The notes beneath the pieces were generated by a model. That model saw nothing but the letters and a program-made list of their open reading frames with translations, was not told the DNA's origin and ran no database searches. A stretch of 64,000 nucleotides of DNA from positions 62,916,797 to 62,980,796 of the forward strand of contig NC_092357.1 of the NCBI RefSeq assembly GCF_963676685.1. Reading direction: 5' to 3'. Positions within the stretch are counted from its first letter, which is position 1; each line of letters begins with the position of its first letter. Below, one piece after another: positions 1-14,200 of the stretch. The position numbers were made by a program, and so were the translations under genes. This DNA comes from Mytilus edulis. Lineage: Eukaryota; Mollusca; Bivalvia; Mytilida; Mytilidae.

Positions 1-2850
1 ATATAGAATAATGGGGTGTGACAATACAAAGAATAGAGAATAACGGGGTGTGACAATACAAAGAATATAGAATAATGGGGTGTGACAATACAAAGAATAT
101 AGAATAATGGGGTACGACAATACAAAGAATAGAGAATAACGGGGTGCGACAATACAAAGAATAGAGAATAACGGGGTACGACAATACAAAGAATATAGAA
201 TAATGGGGTACGACAATACAAAGAATATAGAATAATGGAGTACGACAATACAAAGAATAGAGAATAACGGGGTGCGACAATACAAAGAATAGAGAATAAC
301 GGGGTGCGACAATACAAAGAATATAGAATAATGGGGTACGACAATACAAAGAATATAGAATAACGGGGTACGACAATACAAAGAATAGAGAATAATGGGG
401 TACGACAATACAAAGAATATAGAATAATGGGGTACGACAATACAAAGAATAGAGAATAACGGGGTGCAACAATACAAAGAATAGGGAATAACGGGGTGTG
501 ACAATACAAAGAATATAGAATAATGGGGTGTGACAATACAAAGAATATAGAATAACGGGGTACGACAATACAAAGAATATAGAATAACGGGGTACGACAA
601 TACAAAGAATATAGAATAACGGGGTACGACAATACAAAGAATATATAATAATGGGGTACGACAATACAAAGAATATAGAATAATGGGGTGCGACAATACA
701 AAGAATATAGAATAATGGAGTACGACAATACAAAGAATATAGAATAATGGGGTACGACAATACAAAGAATATAGAATAATGGGGTACGACAATACAAAAA
801 ATATAGAATAACGGGGTGCGACAATACAAAGAATATAGAATAATGGGGTACGACAATACAAAGAATATAGAATAATGGGGTACGACAATACAAAAAATAG
901 AGAATAACGGGGTGCGACAATACAAAGAATAGAGAATAACGGGGTACGACAATACAAAAAATAGAGAATAATGGGGTGTGACAATACAAAGAATATAGAA
1001 TAACGGGGTACGACAATACAAAGAATATAGAATAATGGGGTACGACAATACAAAGAATATAGAATAATGGGGTACGACAATACAAAGAATAGGGAATAAC
1101 GGGGTGTGACAATATAAAGAATATAGAATAACGGGGTGTGACAATACAAAGAATATAGAATAATGGGGTGTGACAATACAAAGAATATATAATAATGGGG
1201 TACGACAATACAAAGAATATAGAATAATGGGGTACGACAATACAAAGAATATAGAATAATGGGGTACGACAATACAAAGAATATAGAATAACGGGGTACG
1301 ACAATACAAAGAATATAGAATAATGGAGTACGACAATACAAAGAATATAGAATAACGGGGTGTGACAATACAAAGAATATATAATAATGGGGTACGACAA
1401 TACAAAGAATAGAGAATAATGGGGTACGACAATACAAAGAATATAGAATAACGGGGTGTGACAATACAAAGAATATAGAATAATGGGGTACGACAATACA
1501 AAGAATATAGAATAATGGAGTACGACAATACAAAGAATATAGAATAATGGGGTACGACAATACAAAGAATAGAGAATAATGGGGTACGACAATACAAAGA
1601 ATAGAGAATAATGGGGTACGACAATACAAAAAATAGAGAATCACGGGGTGCGACAATACAAAGAATAGAGAATAACGGGGTACGACAATACAAAAAATAG
1701 AGAATAACGGGGTGCGACAATACAAAGAATAGAGAATAACGGGGTACGACAATACAAAGAATATAGAATAACGGGGTGCGACAATACAAAGAATATAGAA
1801 TAATGGGGTACGACAATACAAAGAATATAGAATAATGGAGTACGACAATACAAAGAATATAGAATAATGGGGTGTGACAATACAAAGAATATAGAATAAT
1901 GGGGTACGACAATACAAAGAATAGAGAATAACGGGGTACGACAATACAAAGAATATAGAATAACGGGGTGTGACAATACAAAGAATATAGAATAATGGGG
2001 TACGACAATACAAAGAATATATAATAACGGGGTACGACAATACAAAGAATATAGAATAACGGGGTGCGACAATACAAAAAATAGAGAATAACGGGGTGCG
2101 ACAATACAAAGAATAGAGAATAACGGGGTACGACAATACAAAAAATAGAGAATAATGGGGTGTGACAATACAAAGAATATAGAATAACGGGGTACGACAA
2201 TACAAAGAATATAGAATAATGGGGTACGACAATACAAAGAATATAGAATAATGGGGTGTGACAATACAAAGAATAGAGAATAATGGGGTACGACAATACA
2301 AAGAATATAGAATAATGGAGTACGACAATACAAAGAATAGAGAATAACGGGGTACGACAATACAAAGAATATAGAATAACGGGGTGTGACAATACAAAGA
2401 ATATAGAATAATGGGGTACGACAATACAAAGAATATATAATAACGGGGTGTGACAATACAAAAAATATAGAATAATGGGGTGTGACAATACAAAGAATAT
2501 AGAATAATGGGCTACGACAATACAAAGAATATAGAATAATGGGGTGTGACAATACAAAGAATATAGAATAATGGGGTACGACAATACAAAGAATAGAGAA
2601 TAACGGGGTACGACAATACAAAGAATATAGAATAACGGGGTGTGACAATACAAAGAATATAGAATAATGGGGTACGACAATACAAAGAATATATAATAAC
2701 GGGGTACGACAATACAAAGAATATAGAATAACGGGGTACGTCAATACAAAGAATATAGAATAATGGGGTACGACAATACAAAGAATATAGAATAATGGGG
2801 TGTGACAATACAAAGAATATAGAATAATGGGGTGTGACAATACAATGAAT
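1..2850. repeat. 32-bp minisatellite array, about 89 units
   Basis: A 32-bp unit of the form acaatacaaagaatatagaa + taatggggtacg is repeated head to tail from the window edge. Units vary at a few fixed places: agag/atag, aac/aat, and gtgtgac/gtgcgac/gtacgac. The minus-strand unit has no stop in any frame and 32 is not a multiple of 3. It therefore gives long hydrophobic open frames with a 32-residue (96-bp) period, for example minus 2840-1641. I treat these as by-products of the repeat, not genes. The array continues left of the window. Confidence 0.97.
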
Positions 2851-3380
2851 AGAGAAACATGGGGTTAAGAAATAGAATGAATATAAACTAATGGGTTGCG
2901 ACAATAAAAAGAATAGAAAATAATGGGGTTAAATAATTCAATGAATAGAAAATGGGTTGCGACAATACAAAGAATAGGAAATAATGGGATACGATAATAC
3001 AAAGAATAGAAAATAATGGGGTTCGACATTATGGAGAATAGAAAATAAAGGTGTTTGACAATACAACGAATAGAGAATAATGGGGTGTGACCATATACAA
3101 AAAATATAAAAATGCTGGTATTAAACAATATCAGGAATAAAAAATAACGAAGTGTTGTAACATGGAAAATACAAAATATTGAGATGCTGGAATAAGAAAT
3201 AGGGAATAATATTTTAATTGCTTCATAGACAGAATATACAGTGTTGAATTATAGGGTGTTAAAATATGAAGAACATAGAAATAGGAGTGGTATCAATTTA
3301 GATAGAGAATAATGATGTGTGACATGTAGGTTTCATAGAGTAGATGATAATAGGGTGCTACATATACGAGAGTTAACGGT
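2851..3380. repeat. Decayed edge of the 32-bp array
   Basis: Recognisable units (gaatagaaaataatgggg, gcgacaatacaaag) continue but carry growing numbers of substitutions and indels, and fade by about 3380. This is the usual picture of an array homogenised in its core and diverging at its border. Confidence 0.85.
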
Positions 3381-4722
3381 TAAAATGGTCCTACAGAATA
3401 CAATTAAAGACATACGGATTGCTCTTCTGTTTAGAAAAAGGCCATAGTACGATTCTACATTATTTGACCATTTGTGATAATAAAGCTCTGCAACTGTTTC
3501 AGTTTTATACATCCTTTGGTTTCAAATATTCTCATTAAATGAAGGTAAATCAAGAAGAGCTTGTGGTTCGAACGCATTTATTAGATATGTGATGTTTTCA
3601 TTATTTATGAAGAATAATAAATAATCAGATACCATTTGAAACCGTTCACATCTCAGGCTGAATGAGCCTATCAACCTAAAGTCAATTCGATATTTCAAAT
3701 GTACGCTTTATGGACATTCATTTGGTATGTAACGTCAGAGAAGTTTTATGTGTTTGTACTAAATGATCCCAGACCCTCCAACTGGAATGAAAAGCGGGAT
3801 AAAATTTCATTTTTAAGAAGAGCACATCTATACGTTCATTTTGATATATCAAATGACCGTATTTGACAAATATTCGAAAAGGATGCAATTTCAACTGTAG
3901 AAATAAAACAACTTATGAAAAAATCAATGTGAATTAAAAAGATTAAAATGATCCCATTTTCATTGAATGGTTTTGGTTATTTAAAAAGAAAGAAAACTCT
4001 TCAATTTCAAAAGATTGCAGGTGGAAAGCTGTTTTTTATACAGAAAAAAAGGATGTCTCCATTTGCAAAATTTCAAACTGCATTATCTTCATAATAACAA
4101 CAACTATTTCAAATCATCTAAATGGAAAGTGAATAACAGTTACACACAAAAACAAAAGATAATTTGGATTATTTAAAAATCATCAACGTCACGATGAATA
4201 ATCAAACATATGATGCGATACCAGACATGAAAACCGAAAGTGGTTGAGATTGGAGACTACCAGCATTCAACTCAGGATATTTTGACCTGTAAATATCGCT
4301 AGGTCGAGATCAAAATACATTGTGAAGGTAAATATATAATTTAATCAAAAATTATTTCGTCTTTAATTTTTAACAGATGGTCGGACAGTTTTGAGCCAAT
4401 GTATTTCCCTCAATTTTAGTTTGTAACCCGGATTTTTTTCTCTCAATCGATTGATGAATTTCGAAGAGCGGTATACTACTGTTGCCTTTATGTATGAAAT
4501 GTACAGCTCGTAGAAACGAAAATTTTATACACTTAATGTCTTATTGTTTTCTTATAGAATGGGTATTTGTAAGCCTGAAGTAACATCGTTATTGTTTTTT
4601 GGACTCGGTAACCTTTAACCTTGAAGTAAAGATTATGGAAATAATTCATGTAATTGTAATTGATAACAAAAACAATATGTTTATGTTGATAACATTGATA
4701 GTACGTGTTGCAATTTTTTAAT
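3381..4722. other. AT-rich unique sequence, no gene seen
   Basis: No exon-like open frame, splice-bounded coding segment or recognised repeat was found. Short open frames lack any recognisable motif. Confidence 0.5.
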
Positions 4723-5078
4723 TTTTGATCAATTTCATTCTTTACAGAAAGGGTAATATAATCTTTGTTTAAAAAGGACATCGATAAAATCAGTTGTGTG
4801 TTACTTAATAATTGCGTGTTAAGGAAGTTCACTATTGCGCTTTAGAATAACATGATTTTTCATATATTGTTATATATTGATAGTATATACTTAGAATAAC
4901 AAAAAATGACCAGTATTCGTGTCCTTGACTTTGAAATATCAGCTATTGAACATTTTGCGGAAACTATTTTCTAAATTGTCCTTAACACGCAATTATTAAG
5001 TAAAACACAACTGATTTTATCGATGTCCTTTTTAAACAAAGGTATTAACCATTCTTTAAAGAATGAAATTGATCAAAA
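4723..5078. repeat. Foldback element, ~100-bp inverted arms
   Basis: Segment 4723-4824 and segment 4979-5078 are inverted copies of each other. For example, ttaataattgcgtgttaagg in the left arm matches ccttaacacgcaattattaa in the right. There are small indels, and a spacer of about 154 bp holds two copies of a short ttagaataaca motif. No target duplication was identified, so the class is unknown (palindromic MITE or foldback). Confidence 0.8.
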
Positions 5079-5587
5079 ACTATATTATATTACAGTAAAA
5101 AGGTGTTAACTCCGAAATCACTTCGTTTATGAGACTAACATACTAGATCTTAAATGACTTGCGTTTTTTGTAAAGATAAAAACGCTTTGTTCCTTCTTTT
5201 ATTTTCTTCAACAAGTGCACTCACTGCATGTCAAATATTTAAAGGAGATGTGATCAACAGTGTTTAGAATACATCCAACAAATCAGTACACAATTTCCGA
5301 AATAAGTGAGAAATACGGAAACGATTTAACATAATATACGTATTGCATTCATTTTAGTATACAGTAAAAACAAGACATTAGAAGAAAAAAAAATAAAACA
5401 AACACTATAAATTAACATAATTAAGGCAACAGATGTTAGAAATAACATGCTATTTTGCATGAACCTACTTCCTTATTAGACGGACCCGCCCTCACATACT
5501 TTTTTCCCCAACAGATTAAAAAAAATTCTATGATGTTGAGTTTAGACAGCCCGCTTGTGGGGATAAAACATTTGATATATACATTGC
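5079..5587. other. AT-rich, no gene seen
   Basis: No coding signal or known repeat was recognised. Short A-rich tracts occur near 5380-5400. Confidence 0.45.
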
Positions 5588-5645
5588 AGATATAGGAAGA
5601 TATGGTATGAGTGCCAATGAGACAACTCTTCATCCAAGTATGCTG
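5588..5645 (+). repeat. Family J fragment
   Basis: The segment matches the start of the longer J copy at 60528 (ataggaagatatggtatgag, then tgccaatgagacaactct). It is a truncated copy of an abundant dispersed repeat. Overlapping minus-strand open frames here are repeat-derived. Confidence 0.7.
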
Positions 5646-5778
5646 TTGTGCCCCTATTTTTGTCATGTTTACCTCTTATGTCTATTTTTTGTGTTCACGT
5701 ATCGTTGTCAATAAATAGGAATTTGATGGGACTGTCTTACAAGTAAGAGCTTCAAAACTGGGTTCAATCCACCATTTT

Positions 5779-5925
5779 CGACATAGGGAAATGCCTGTAC
5801 CAAGTTTTGCATTTGTGTAATGCGTTTAAGCTTATGATTTTGACATTTGATCAGGGACTTTCCGTTTTGAATTTCCCTCGGAGTTCAGTATTTTTAAGAG
5901 TTTACTTTTTGATATCATAAAAGAT
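5779..5925 (+). repeat. Family K fragment
   Basis: The segment shares the order of motifs seen at 25190-25380: atgcctgtaccaagt, a T-rich middle, gggactttccg, and gagttcagtattttt followed by a T-rich end. It is a diverged dispersed repeat of unknown class. Confidence 0.6.
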
Positions 5926-8110
5926 TTACGAATTGAAACATAGCGTTAACCAACGACTTCTTACTGGCTACCATTGATATTAACAATAATCCTGGCCTTT
6001 TCATACGGGAATTATGAGGATGATCATCCAATACATGATATTTGATATAACTTAGATCATATGTATAGTCTTAAACTAATCAACTGAACAGTTGAATGAA
6101 TAAATAAACCATTAGATGGATACCATCTAATTCATCGTATAGACATAGTTATTATCAATCTGCCTATTCGACACGCCTTTCTGTTTGTGTGTTTCTTCCA
6201 CAACCAAGAATCATTTTCTAAATTACAATGCACTTCGATGATTATTTTTCTCTGCTAGATTATAAAAGTTGGTACAAAAACAACATGATTGTAATACAAG
6301 AATTATATTGCATGATCAGTTTAAGAAACCTTGTCTTAACTTCGAGTGTGTGTTGCTTGAAACCAAATATGATTGATTGTACAGCTGCATATGCTACAGG
6401 GAAAGTTTAAAAGCGGCTCCTATTTTATATGTTCAACCTGGCAATAAAAAAGTTATATATGAGTGTATTTAATCTATACGCATTAATATCTGTATTTGTT
6501 AAAAGGAATGGGTGGACTGATTGTATAATGTCTAGTAGCAAATATATTATAAATGTACACGATCAGATTAGATTTAAAATACATTTACGAATGATATATA
6601 AAAATATATAAAGGTCCGGACAATTTATTTTAAATTTCCCTTTTTTGAACATGTAAAAACAAATAACAATCATACGTTTTGGAACAAAATTATACATGTT
6701 CAATATAACTATACTGTGAATATGTTTATAACAATATCACCTATTCAATATCACCCAATTTAAATAGCTTATTTTCAGAACCACTGAAGTACATCGAAAT
6801 GTGTTCTACCATAACGTTGATGTGGACAAAGCACACACTTACATTTTGCAGTAACGAGATACTGAAGCATATGGTGGAAGAATCTTGTTTACAAAACATT
6901 TCTGGAATGCAAGTTTCTTGAAGTTTGACTAGGTAGGTAACTTTACACAGTTTCGCCTCGGGTGATTATGTTTTTTTTTCTATGACAACATGTGCACACC
7001 AGCGTTCAAAGACGTCATGTTCATAACACCATTCTTTGACTTCAAGTACATAACGACGTTTTATATTATGTGTCCTTCACATACCAACGTTCACTGACAC
7101 CATGTGTAAAGCAAGGTTTAATGAATTCACATACATAAACAACACTACAGTCATAAAAAAATGACAAAAATGTGGTGAGATTGATTTTTGTTTGACAGTA
7201 AATGAAAATTGCATGCATTACATGACCGAAAATTATCGAACAAAACCATACTTTTTTGGGGTTCACTCATATCCTGGATAAAAGAAAATGGTACGTCTGT
7301 CATGCCTATGTGTCTCATAACTCGAAAGGTTTCAATTCATGTTTTTGTTAGAATCTTTCCAAATTAAAGAGTCAACTCCCTTTAATTGGTAACTTTTATT
7401 GCATTTCAACCAAAGTATATCGTGATTTTTTATAAGTGACTGACCGTTTTCAATTATCTCTGAAGTTTAGTATTTGTGTTAGTTTACTTTTCTCATTTTT
7501 AAGATGTTTGAGTAATTTTAGTATTCATGATTTCACAGTTTCTCTTTTGTCATATAATGCCCATGTTTATTATGTTCAACGAATTGGTGGTATATCTGTT
7601 TTCTGACTGTTCCTTGTTAAATTCAGCTTGAACTATCGTTTCGAAAACTTTCCATCATGCATTTCCTGGAAACTATTGACACATATAATTGTTGGGTATA
7701 ATGTGAAGAGTCATTTTGTTGGTAATATTTCTATAGCACTACAAACAAAATTCATTAACTGCTTACAGGATCAGAATATACGTATATGGTATTGCTGCAG
7801 CAGTTAGTTTAGTGTAACTTTGGATGAATAATAATGTGCGCATGCCAGTTATTGTATATTGGAAAGTTAAAATTACTATGTTGTTTTTTTTTGTTCGCAA
7901 TATAAGTAATTGATAGTCCTACCTCATACTTTCTACAACTGCAGTTCATTTTAACATTTAAATCCAGAAAAAAGAATTCTCAAAAAAGGTGTACAGTTAT
8001 AAATCTGACGAGATGTGCAATGAGTCAAATAAAAATAATGTAAATCAAGTTCACTTATAACAAATAGACGAAGAGGTTTGAAAGACGTTGATCAAGTTTG
8101 CATAATGTAA
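5926..8110. other. AT-rich region upstream of gene 1
   Basis: No exon with splice support was found. A short diverged piece of family K is present near 7440-7500 (gaccgttttcaattatctct...tagtttactttt). Open frames at 6228-6611 and 7066-7266 show no recognisable domain. Confidence 0.45.
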
Positions 8111-8117
8111 TGTATTT

Positions 8118-8126
8118 TATATAAAA
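8118..8126 (+). promoter_or_regulatory. TATA box candidate of the YWTD gene
   Basis: TATATAAAA lies 44-52 bp upstream of the ATG at 8170. That would fit a very short 5' UTR. The assignment rests on position and match only. Confidence 0.45.
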
Positions 8127-8169
8127 CTGTTATTAAATGTTGAAGAGATTATTTTTAGATCAGTTTAAC

Positions 8170-8230
8170 ATGAAGTGCAAGTTAGTGGTTTTGTCTGAAT
8201 TGTTTATTTTATTCTGCCTTATTGGTCAAG
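8170..8230 (+). CDS. YWTD gene exon 1 (signal peptide)
   Basis: The ATG opens 20 codons, MKCKLVVLSELFILFCLIGQ, a charged start followed by a hydrophobic core. It ends in phase 1 at a strong donor, CAAG|GTAAGT. It is the first ATG after the TATA candidate and is too short to stand out as an open frame. Confidence 0.75.
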
Positions 8231-11200
8231 GTAAGTACTAGAAACACTTTCAAATAAAATATTACAATCAATTAGTATAAAATACCAGAAACAATTCTAA
8301 AAATATATTCGGTTGAATAAGAAAAGAATGGCATAATAAGACAAACTTAATCTTCTTTAAAAGTACAACGAATAAACCCAGTAAAACATGAAATAAATCA
8401 ACGTATCTTACATTTCTCAAATTTATTCACGAATGTTAAGGATGACAACAAATTAACAATAAATACAATATGTACATGAAGATGTTTCAATTATGTAGAC
8501 TCCAACCAGAAATTGTTGGTGAATTGGATTAACAAAATAATATGCTTTGCAATAGGCCACGCACGGACCACTGAGGGGTTTGTTGCAAGGGTTATATACG
8601 ACAAAAAAGTGTGGCGCTTTTTCTACGTATATCATCTTAAACGTCCCCATTATGACGGGATATTGCTTCGTACTTGTACATTTCGCACAATAAACGTTAT
8701 TAAAGGTGTACTCTTATATCGTGTATATATAATGTAGTAAGCGAAGACGGATAACATGATACATAGGAAAACGAAAAACAAACCAGTTAACAGTTTTGAA
8801 GAAATCAGAACCATGTCTTTTCTGTAATGATGCAACTTATATTTGATAAGTTATGATTTTGAGAGTAAAGCGTTGTGGCAATTATATATAATATATTTTT
8901 AATTCACATTGAAGGTGTTCAATTCAAACTTATTGTTTCAACGCTTGGTAAGATTACAGAAGTAAATTTGCAGACTAGGGCAGTTACACATCTTTTGACC
9001 AATCTAGAGAGTGAAATTGATTCTATGGATTATGATTATAAAAATGGATATATTTATTTTCCAAGATACAGTAAAAACGACATATTAAGGTATGTCGAAC
9101 TATTTGAGACTTATTTCAAAATATGGTATGAATGATACATCAATATACGTTATCCGTATTATGCATTTAAAGTATTGAAGTTTATATGCATGTTTGAATA
9201 ACTTTTCTTAAATCTTCACCTTTAATTTAACATGCATATTCGTGTTGTTCAAGAAATTTGTTCTGTATCATTCACATTCTAAAGCTGTAAAACCTCAGTA
9301 TTTAATAGGAACGATGGTTATGGTTACGACATAACATAATTAATATAGTGAGTTATTTACAGTTCTCAAAAAATGAAATTCATTTTACTTTTAAAAACAG
9401 TTAAATTGCTATCCGGAAACTCAAAGTTACAGTATTGTACATATATACGAGTTTCATCCTTTAAATGATGATACAGTTGTAATAATAGTCATTAATCGAT
9501 TAAGCGACAGAAAAAATCGGGATAAAAAAAATCAAAATCGTGCCAAGCGTTTCTAGTCATTCAACAGACACACGAATGAGTATCGAAGTGACTACACCCG
9601 TAAAATCTACCTCCCCGTAAATCGTCAATTTAGATAACCTGGGCACCTATTGTCTGATCTCAAAAACCTTATCATCACTGACATAGGCCGAAACGACGGT
9701 TGGTTAAGGGCCGACAGACTTGCCCGAGAAAGGTTTTGGATACAAACAATAAAGAACATTTTTCTTAGAAGTCATTATTGAAAAAAAAGTCCATACCAAC
9801 ACTTTACTGTAACTAAGCTTTTAGTACCGGACTCGCACGCACACGTTAAAGGAATTCATTCCTCCTCAAAAACAGCAATACTGAGAAAAAAAATATCAGC
9901 ATATTAAAATCTTATAATTTGTATAACGACCACGGTTAATATTTTAGTTTGATTACCACACATCAATCTAATTTTACATCTTACTTATGTAGGATATCTA
10001 TCCAATCAAGCATGATATACAAGAGGGACATTCAAACTCGCAGTTCGAAAACAAACTGACAACGTCAAGGCTTAAAAATAAAAAGACAAACAAACAAATA
10101 ATAGTACACCAGACACAACATAGAACACTAAAGACACGAACACTACAAAAATCTGGGGGTGATCTACGGTGCACTGGAAGGGTAAGCAGATCCTGCGCCT
10201 CATGTGGCACCCGTCGTGTTGGTTATGTTATTACAAATCCATTAAATAGTGTAATTCGGTAAGTCATTCTTGAAAAGAGAAAGGAAATGTAGTTAGAACA
10301 AAAAGATACAATAGATACAATTATGTCGGCCTCATATCTTGACTTACATGTAGAAATTTACAATGAGGGTCTGTTAAAAGCAAACCTTAAAATAAAAGAG
10401 ATGATTTCAACTTTCAAGTTTTGAATTTCCCATTTCTATGTAGCAACAATACAGCGGCCCCTTTCCTATGATGATTTTCTAGAGAGAGGTGTGATGCTCA
10501 TAAGGAAGCTACTGAACCAATAGTTCCAAATGGTTAAGTTGAAATCTTCATTTTGTTAATTGAACGGATGTCATCTCGATTTGGTTGACCATTACGGAAC
10601 ATCTGATTAACAGATGATACCGTATATGTATAAAATGTCATAACTGCAATCATGTCCCCTTTTCAAGAATGTGACCTACGCAATTAAACTTGCATGAGCA
10701 ACCCGATGGATGTCTCGTGTGGAGCAGGATCTGCTGATGAACACACCTCAGTTTTAGAGGGGTTCGTGAAACTTAGTCGCTGTCTTTTTATGTTGTGTTT
10801 TTAACCTTGGCGTAGTCAGTTTATTTCGACTTATAAGTTTGAATGAATGTCACTCTGTTAGATGTCGCCCCTATCTTATACAAGTTATTCGAAATATTTA
10901 ATATTTTATCATGATTTTACTCTTTTTTTGGTCATGTTGTACCCTTTAAGACTTTCTCATTATATATAAATAAAGGCAACAGTAGTATACCGATGTTCAA
11001 AACGATATAAACGAGTAACGATACTGATAACAATTTGTTTTGCAATTTGTTTTTTTAAAGATTTCGTTATCCATCAAACAATACGTACCAGACAGAAAAT
11101 GTGACAATGGCAAATAACCCTATAGGTATAGCAATTGACCCATTATACAATCATGTGTATTGGATAGAACGATATACGGGCAAGATTTATCAGTGTAACA

Positions 11201-14200
11201 TGGATGGATCAAATCAAGTGTTAATATTACAGGATTATACGATGTTTGCTTTAACATTAGATGTTATTAACAGGTATGTCGACATATAGAAAATTATAAT
11301 TTAATAATTTAATTATGGATGTAACGCGTCTTCTGATTGGCTGACGTTGGTTTGTTTATCAGCTCATAGACATAATATTGTCATGTGACCGTGACGTCAT
11401 CAACGATTTTTCATGAATTACTCCAGTTTAAAAAGAATTTAGAATCAAATTGTAAGGAATGACTGTAATATTTTTTTCTGTCTGCTCGTAATAACATAAA
11501 AAATGTGGTGAACACTTAAAAAAACAAATGCTGCTTCATTGTCAACACATCTGTTGGCCATACAAAAGAACGTTTATTTCTTGAAAAACAATAACAACAA
11601 AGAAACAAGGGAAGTTGTCTCATTGGCAATAATATCACATCTTCTTTTTTATATTAATTGTGTCTTCATTATAAAACACATGCATTTTACATCTATGTGT
11701 GGCATTTCATTTAATAATAGTTAAAATGGAAATAGTGTTTCTTAAAATTGCTTTCAACGTTGGTTTTCTTTTGTGCATAATGATACATTTTTTTAATAGA
11801 CAATGATGAAAAAAACGTACAAACCGCCCTGTATTTTACTAAGAATACTGCTTGCATCTTTGTGTCGTTTCGCACTTTGACACAAAACATATATGCTCTG
11901 TGACTCAGGCCGTTTATATATAAAATTGATACTTATAACACTTATTAATAAAGTTCTTTACAGAAATATTTGTCTAAACTTGATATATTTATTTGTGATA
12001 AAAACACTTTACGTAGCCTTAATAACCCCTTATCAAGACTCATTCATCATCATTGCCGAACACATAATTCATTTGAAATGATCTTCCCGAATCGACTGAA
12101 CGTACACACTGACAGCAATATTTGCCACTGGTCTTTACTCAACCAACGATTCACTCGTAAATGCATTACTGAAAAAGGGTGAGGTTAATGGTTTGTTTGT
12201 GCAGTATCTCAAACCCGTTAAAATAAAATTAGAAATAAAAAAACATTACCCCCTCCCTTTGACAAATACTCCTTGAAGAAAAAATCCCATTTGAAACAAA
12301 CAGACAAGATAGAAATGTAGAGATCCTTAACATCGCAATTCTTTTTCTATGTCTGTAAGCACGCCGATGCAGCCTATGTTTTAATACGTAATCGAGACAT
12401 CTTTAAACTACTGCAAATCATCCAAAATGACTTTCTTAAAAATGACCACTTAACTTCAAAGAAAAAAGGGGGGGCTTCTGAGTCAGAATTGTTTTCTCGC
12501 GCGAAAGAATATATTTGGTTTATTTCGATGGTACCAATTCAATAATTAACACTTTAATGTATGGGGAAACTTTTGATTCAGAATATTTGTTCATTCTAAT
12601 GATCTGTACGCGCATACAGATTTGATATTTTTTTTATCAAATTGTGGAAAATTCCATCCCCCCCCTTTTATTTTAAGTCAAGTGGTCGTTCCCTAACTGC
12701 TAGACAAGTTGTTCGAAATTTGGTTCTACGTAATGAACATTTAAATGACATATAGTTGACAAGTGTGAACAAATCTTATGTACATGTAGCTAAACAAGGT
12801 GTATAGATGTGAACAAATTTAATGTGAAACTAGACAATACGCGTACATTACATTAAACCAAATGAAAACATGTTTACGGTACACGGTGTTTGGTGTGAAC
12901 ACGGCCTCAGTAGAGATTTCCAATAAAATGACATTACTTGACATAACCGATCTATCTGACCGTATCTCGGCCTAATGCATTGAAGGTTGACGAAGGGGGC
13001 CATAAACTGTATGAAGTTTTGACTCGTTAAATACACACACTTTGTTGGAATTAATATTATTTAAAAACTAGCACAATTTTTTTTTTTTTTTACATTTTTG
13101 TTATCAAATTTGCCGTGAAAAGTCAGATCACTGGTGCATCTGTGTCACCTTTCCGTAGAACTTTAACAAATGAATTGACGAGGACGCATCTATAGAACAA
13201 TTATGATTACACTTTACTGAATCATATAATTATAATAATATATCCTGTCTTTAATTATTATGATGCATGGGTTCTAGGAAGAGCCCGTACAAAGGTAGGT
13301 GTAATATAACTTCAATGTTCTTAAGTTATGCTTTTCTAAAATAGTTGGCGTTTAATAACTGTCTCTCTTGGTCGCAACTTCTCGACACTAACCTCTCAAA
13401 GATATCAATGGAATAGAAATATGGTCCCCATTGGTCTTGTTCCGTTTAGCAGTTTAACCATTGCCAATGTTGGAAGTCCGTTAGATGTGCGGGTTGAACA
13501 TGTACGCAGTCCCGTCCGGTCAAAATACGGAAGTTGAATCCGATGCCTCTTTTAGATATTATGTCACGCTCTCTAAAAGTTAATGGTGTATACAATATTT
13601 GCCACTGGACGTTAAGCAACCAACTGTCAATCAGTCAACAGTAGCGTAAATTGAATTTTATTTCTGATGAGGCAAAAGATTTGAATCCTGGAGGTTTAAG
13701 CCTCACCTTTGTTAAGGCAATGGCAAAAACATAGTGCCTGTGAAAATTCAGAATTGTTGGAAAATTAACATATATTTCTAGCGCGCATTTAATCAAACGA
13801 TTCCAATTACACTTCTTTTTAAAGGCCTAGTTCTCAGTATTCGATTCGGTATTAGAATTAAGATAGGTTCCTGATCGACAAAATTATATGTATGATCTCC
13901 TCTAAAATGTTTTTTTTTACACATTAGGGGATACTAAATTTAAGATCTACTATGTCTTCTAACTTTATTAATTTAACTTTTGTCAGCATGTATAGATGAT
14001 ACATGTAATAACATGGTGAACTTTATTAAGTCTTGCTTATATTAAATAGGGTTGAAGAGTACTCCATAAAATGTAGGAATGCTGCGTGTCTGTTCAAAAC
14101 CTTGCTCACCAAAAGTAAGTTCGTTTAAAAAACGCAGCTATGACCCCTTGTTCGGATCAGTTGTTTTCAATTTACACTTTGTATGTTACTTAAACAAATA

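Noticed and set aside
1641..2840. 399-codon hydrophobic periodic minus-strand open frame
   Set aside because: It is produced by a 32-bp repeat with no minus-strand stop in any frame. Overlapping frames in other phases are equally open, and there is no start, splice or promoter context.
1..2850. CRISPR-like reading of the 32-bp array
   Set aside because: Units are directly adjacent with no unique spacers, and the genome is eukaryotic. The same applies to the 31-bp array at 55020.
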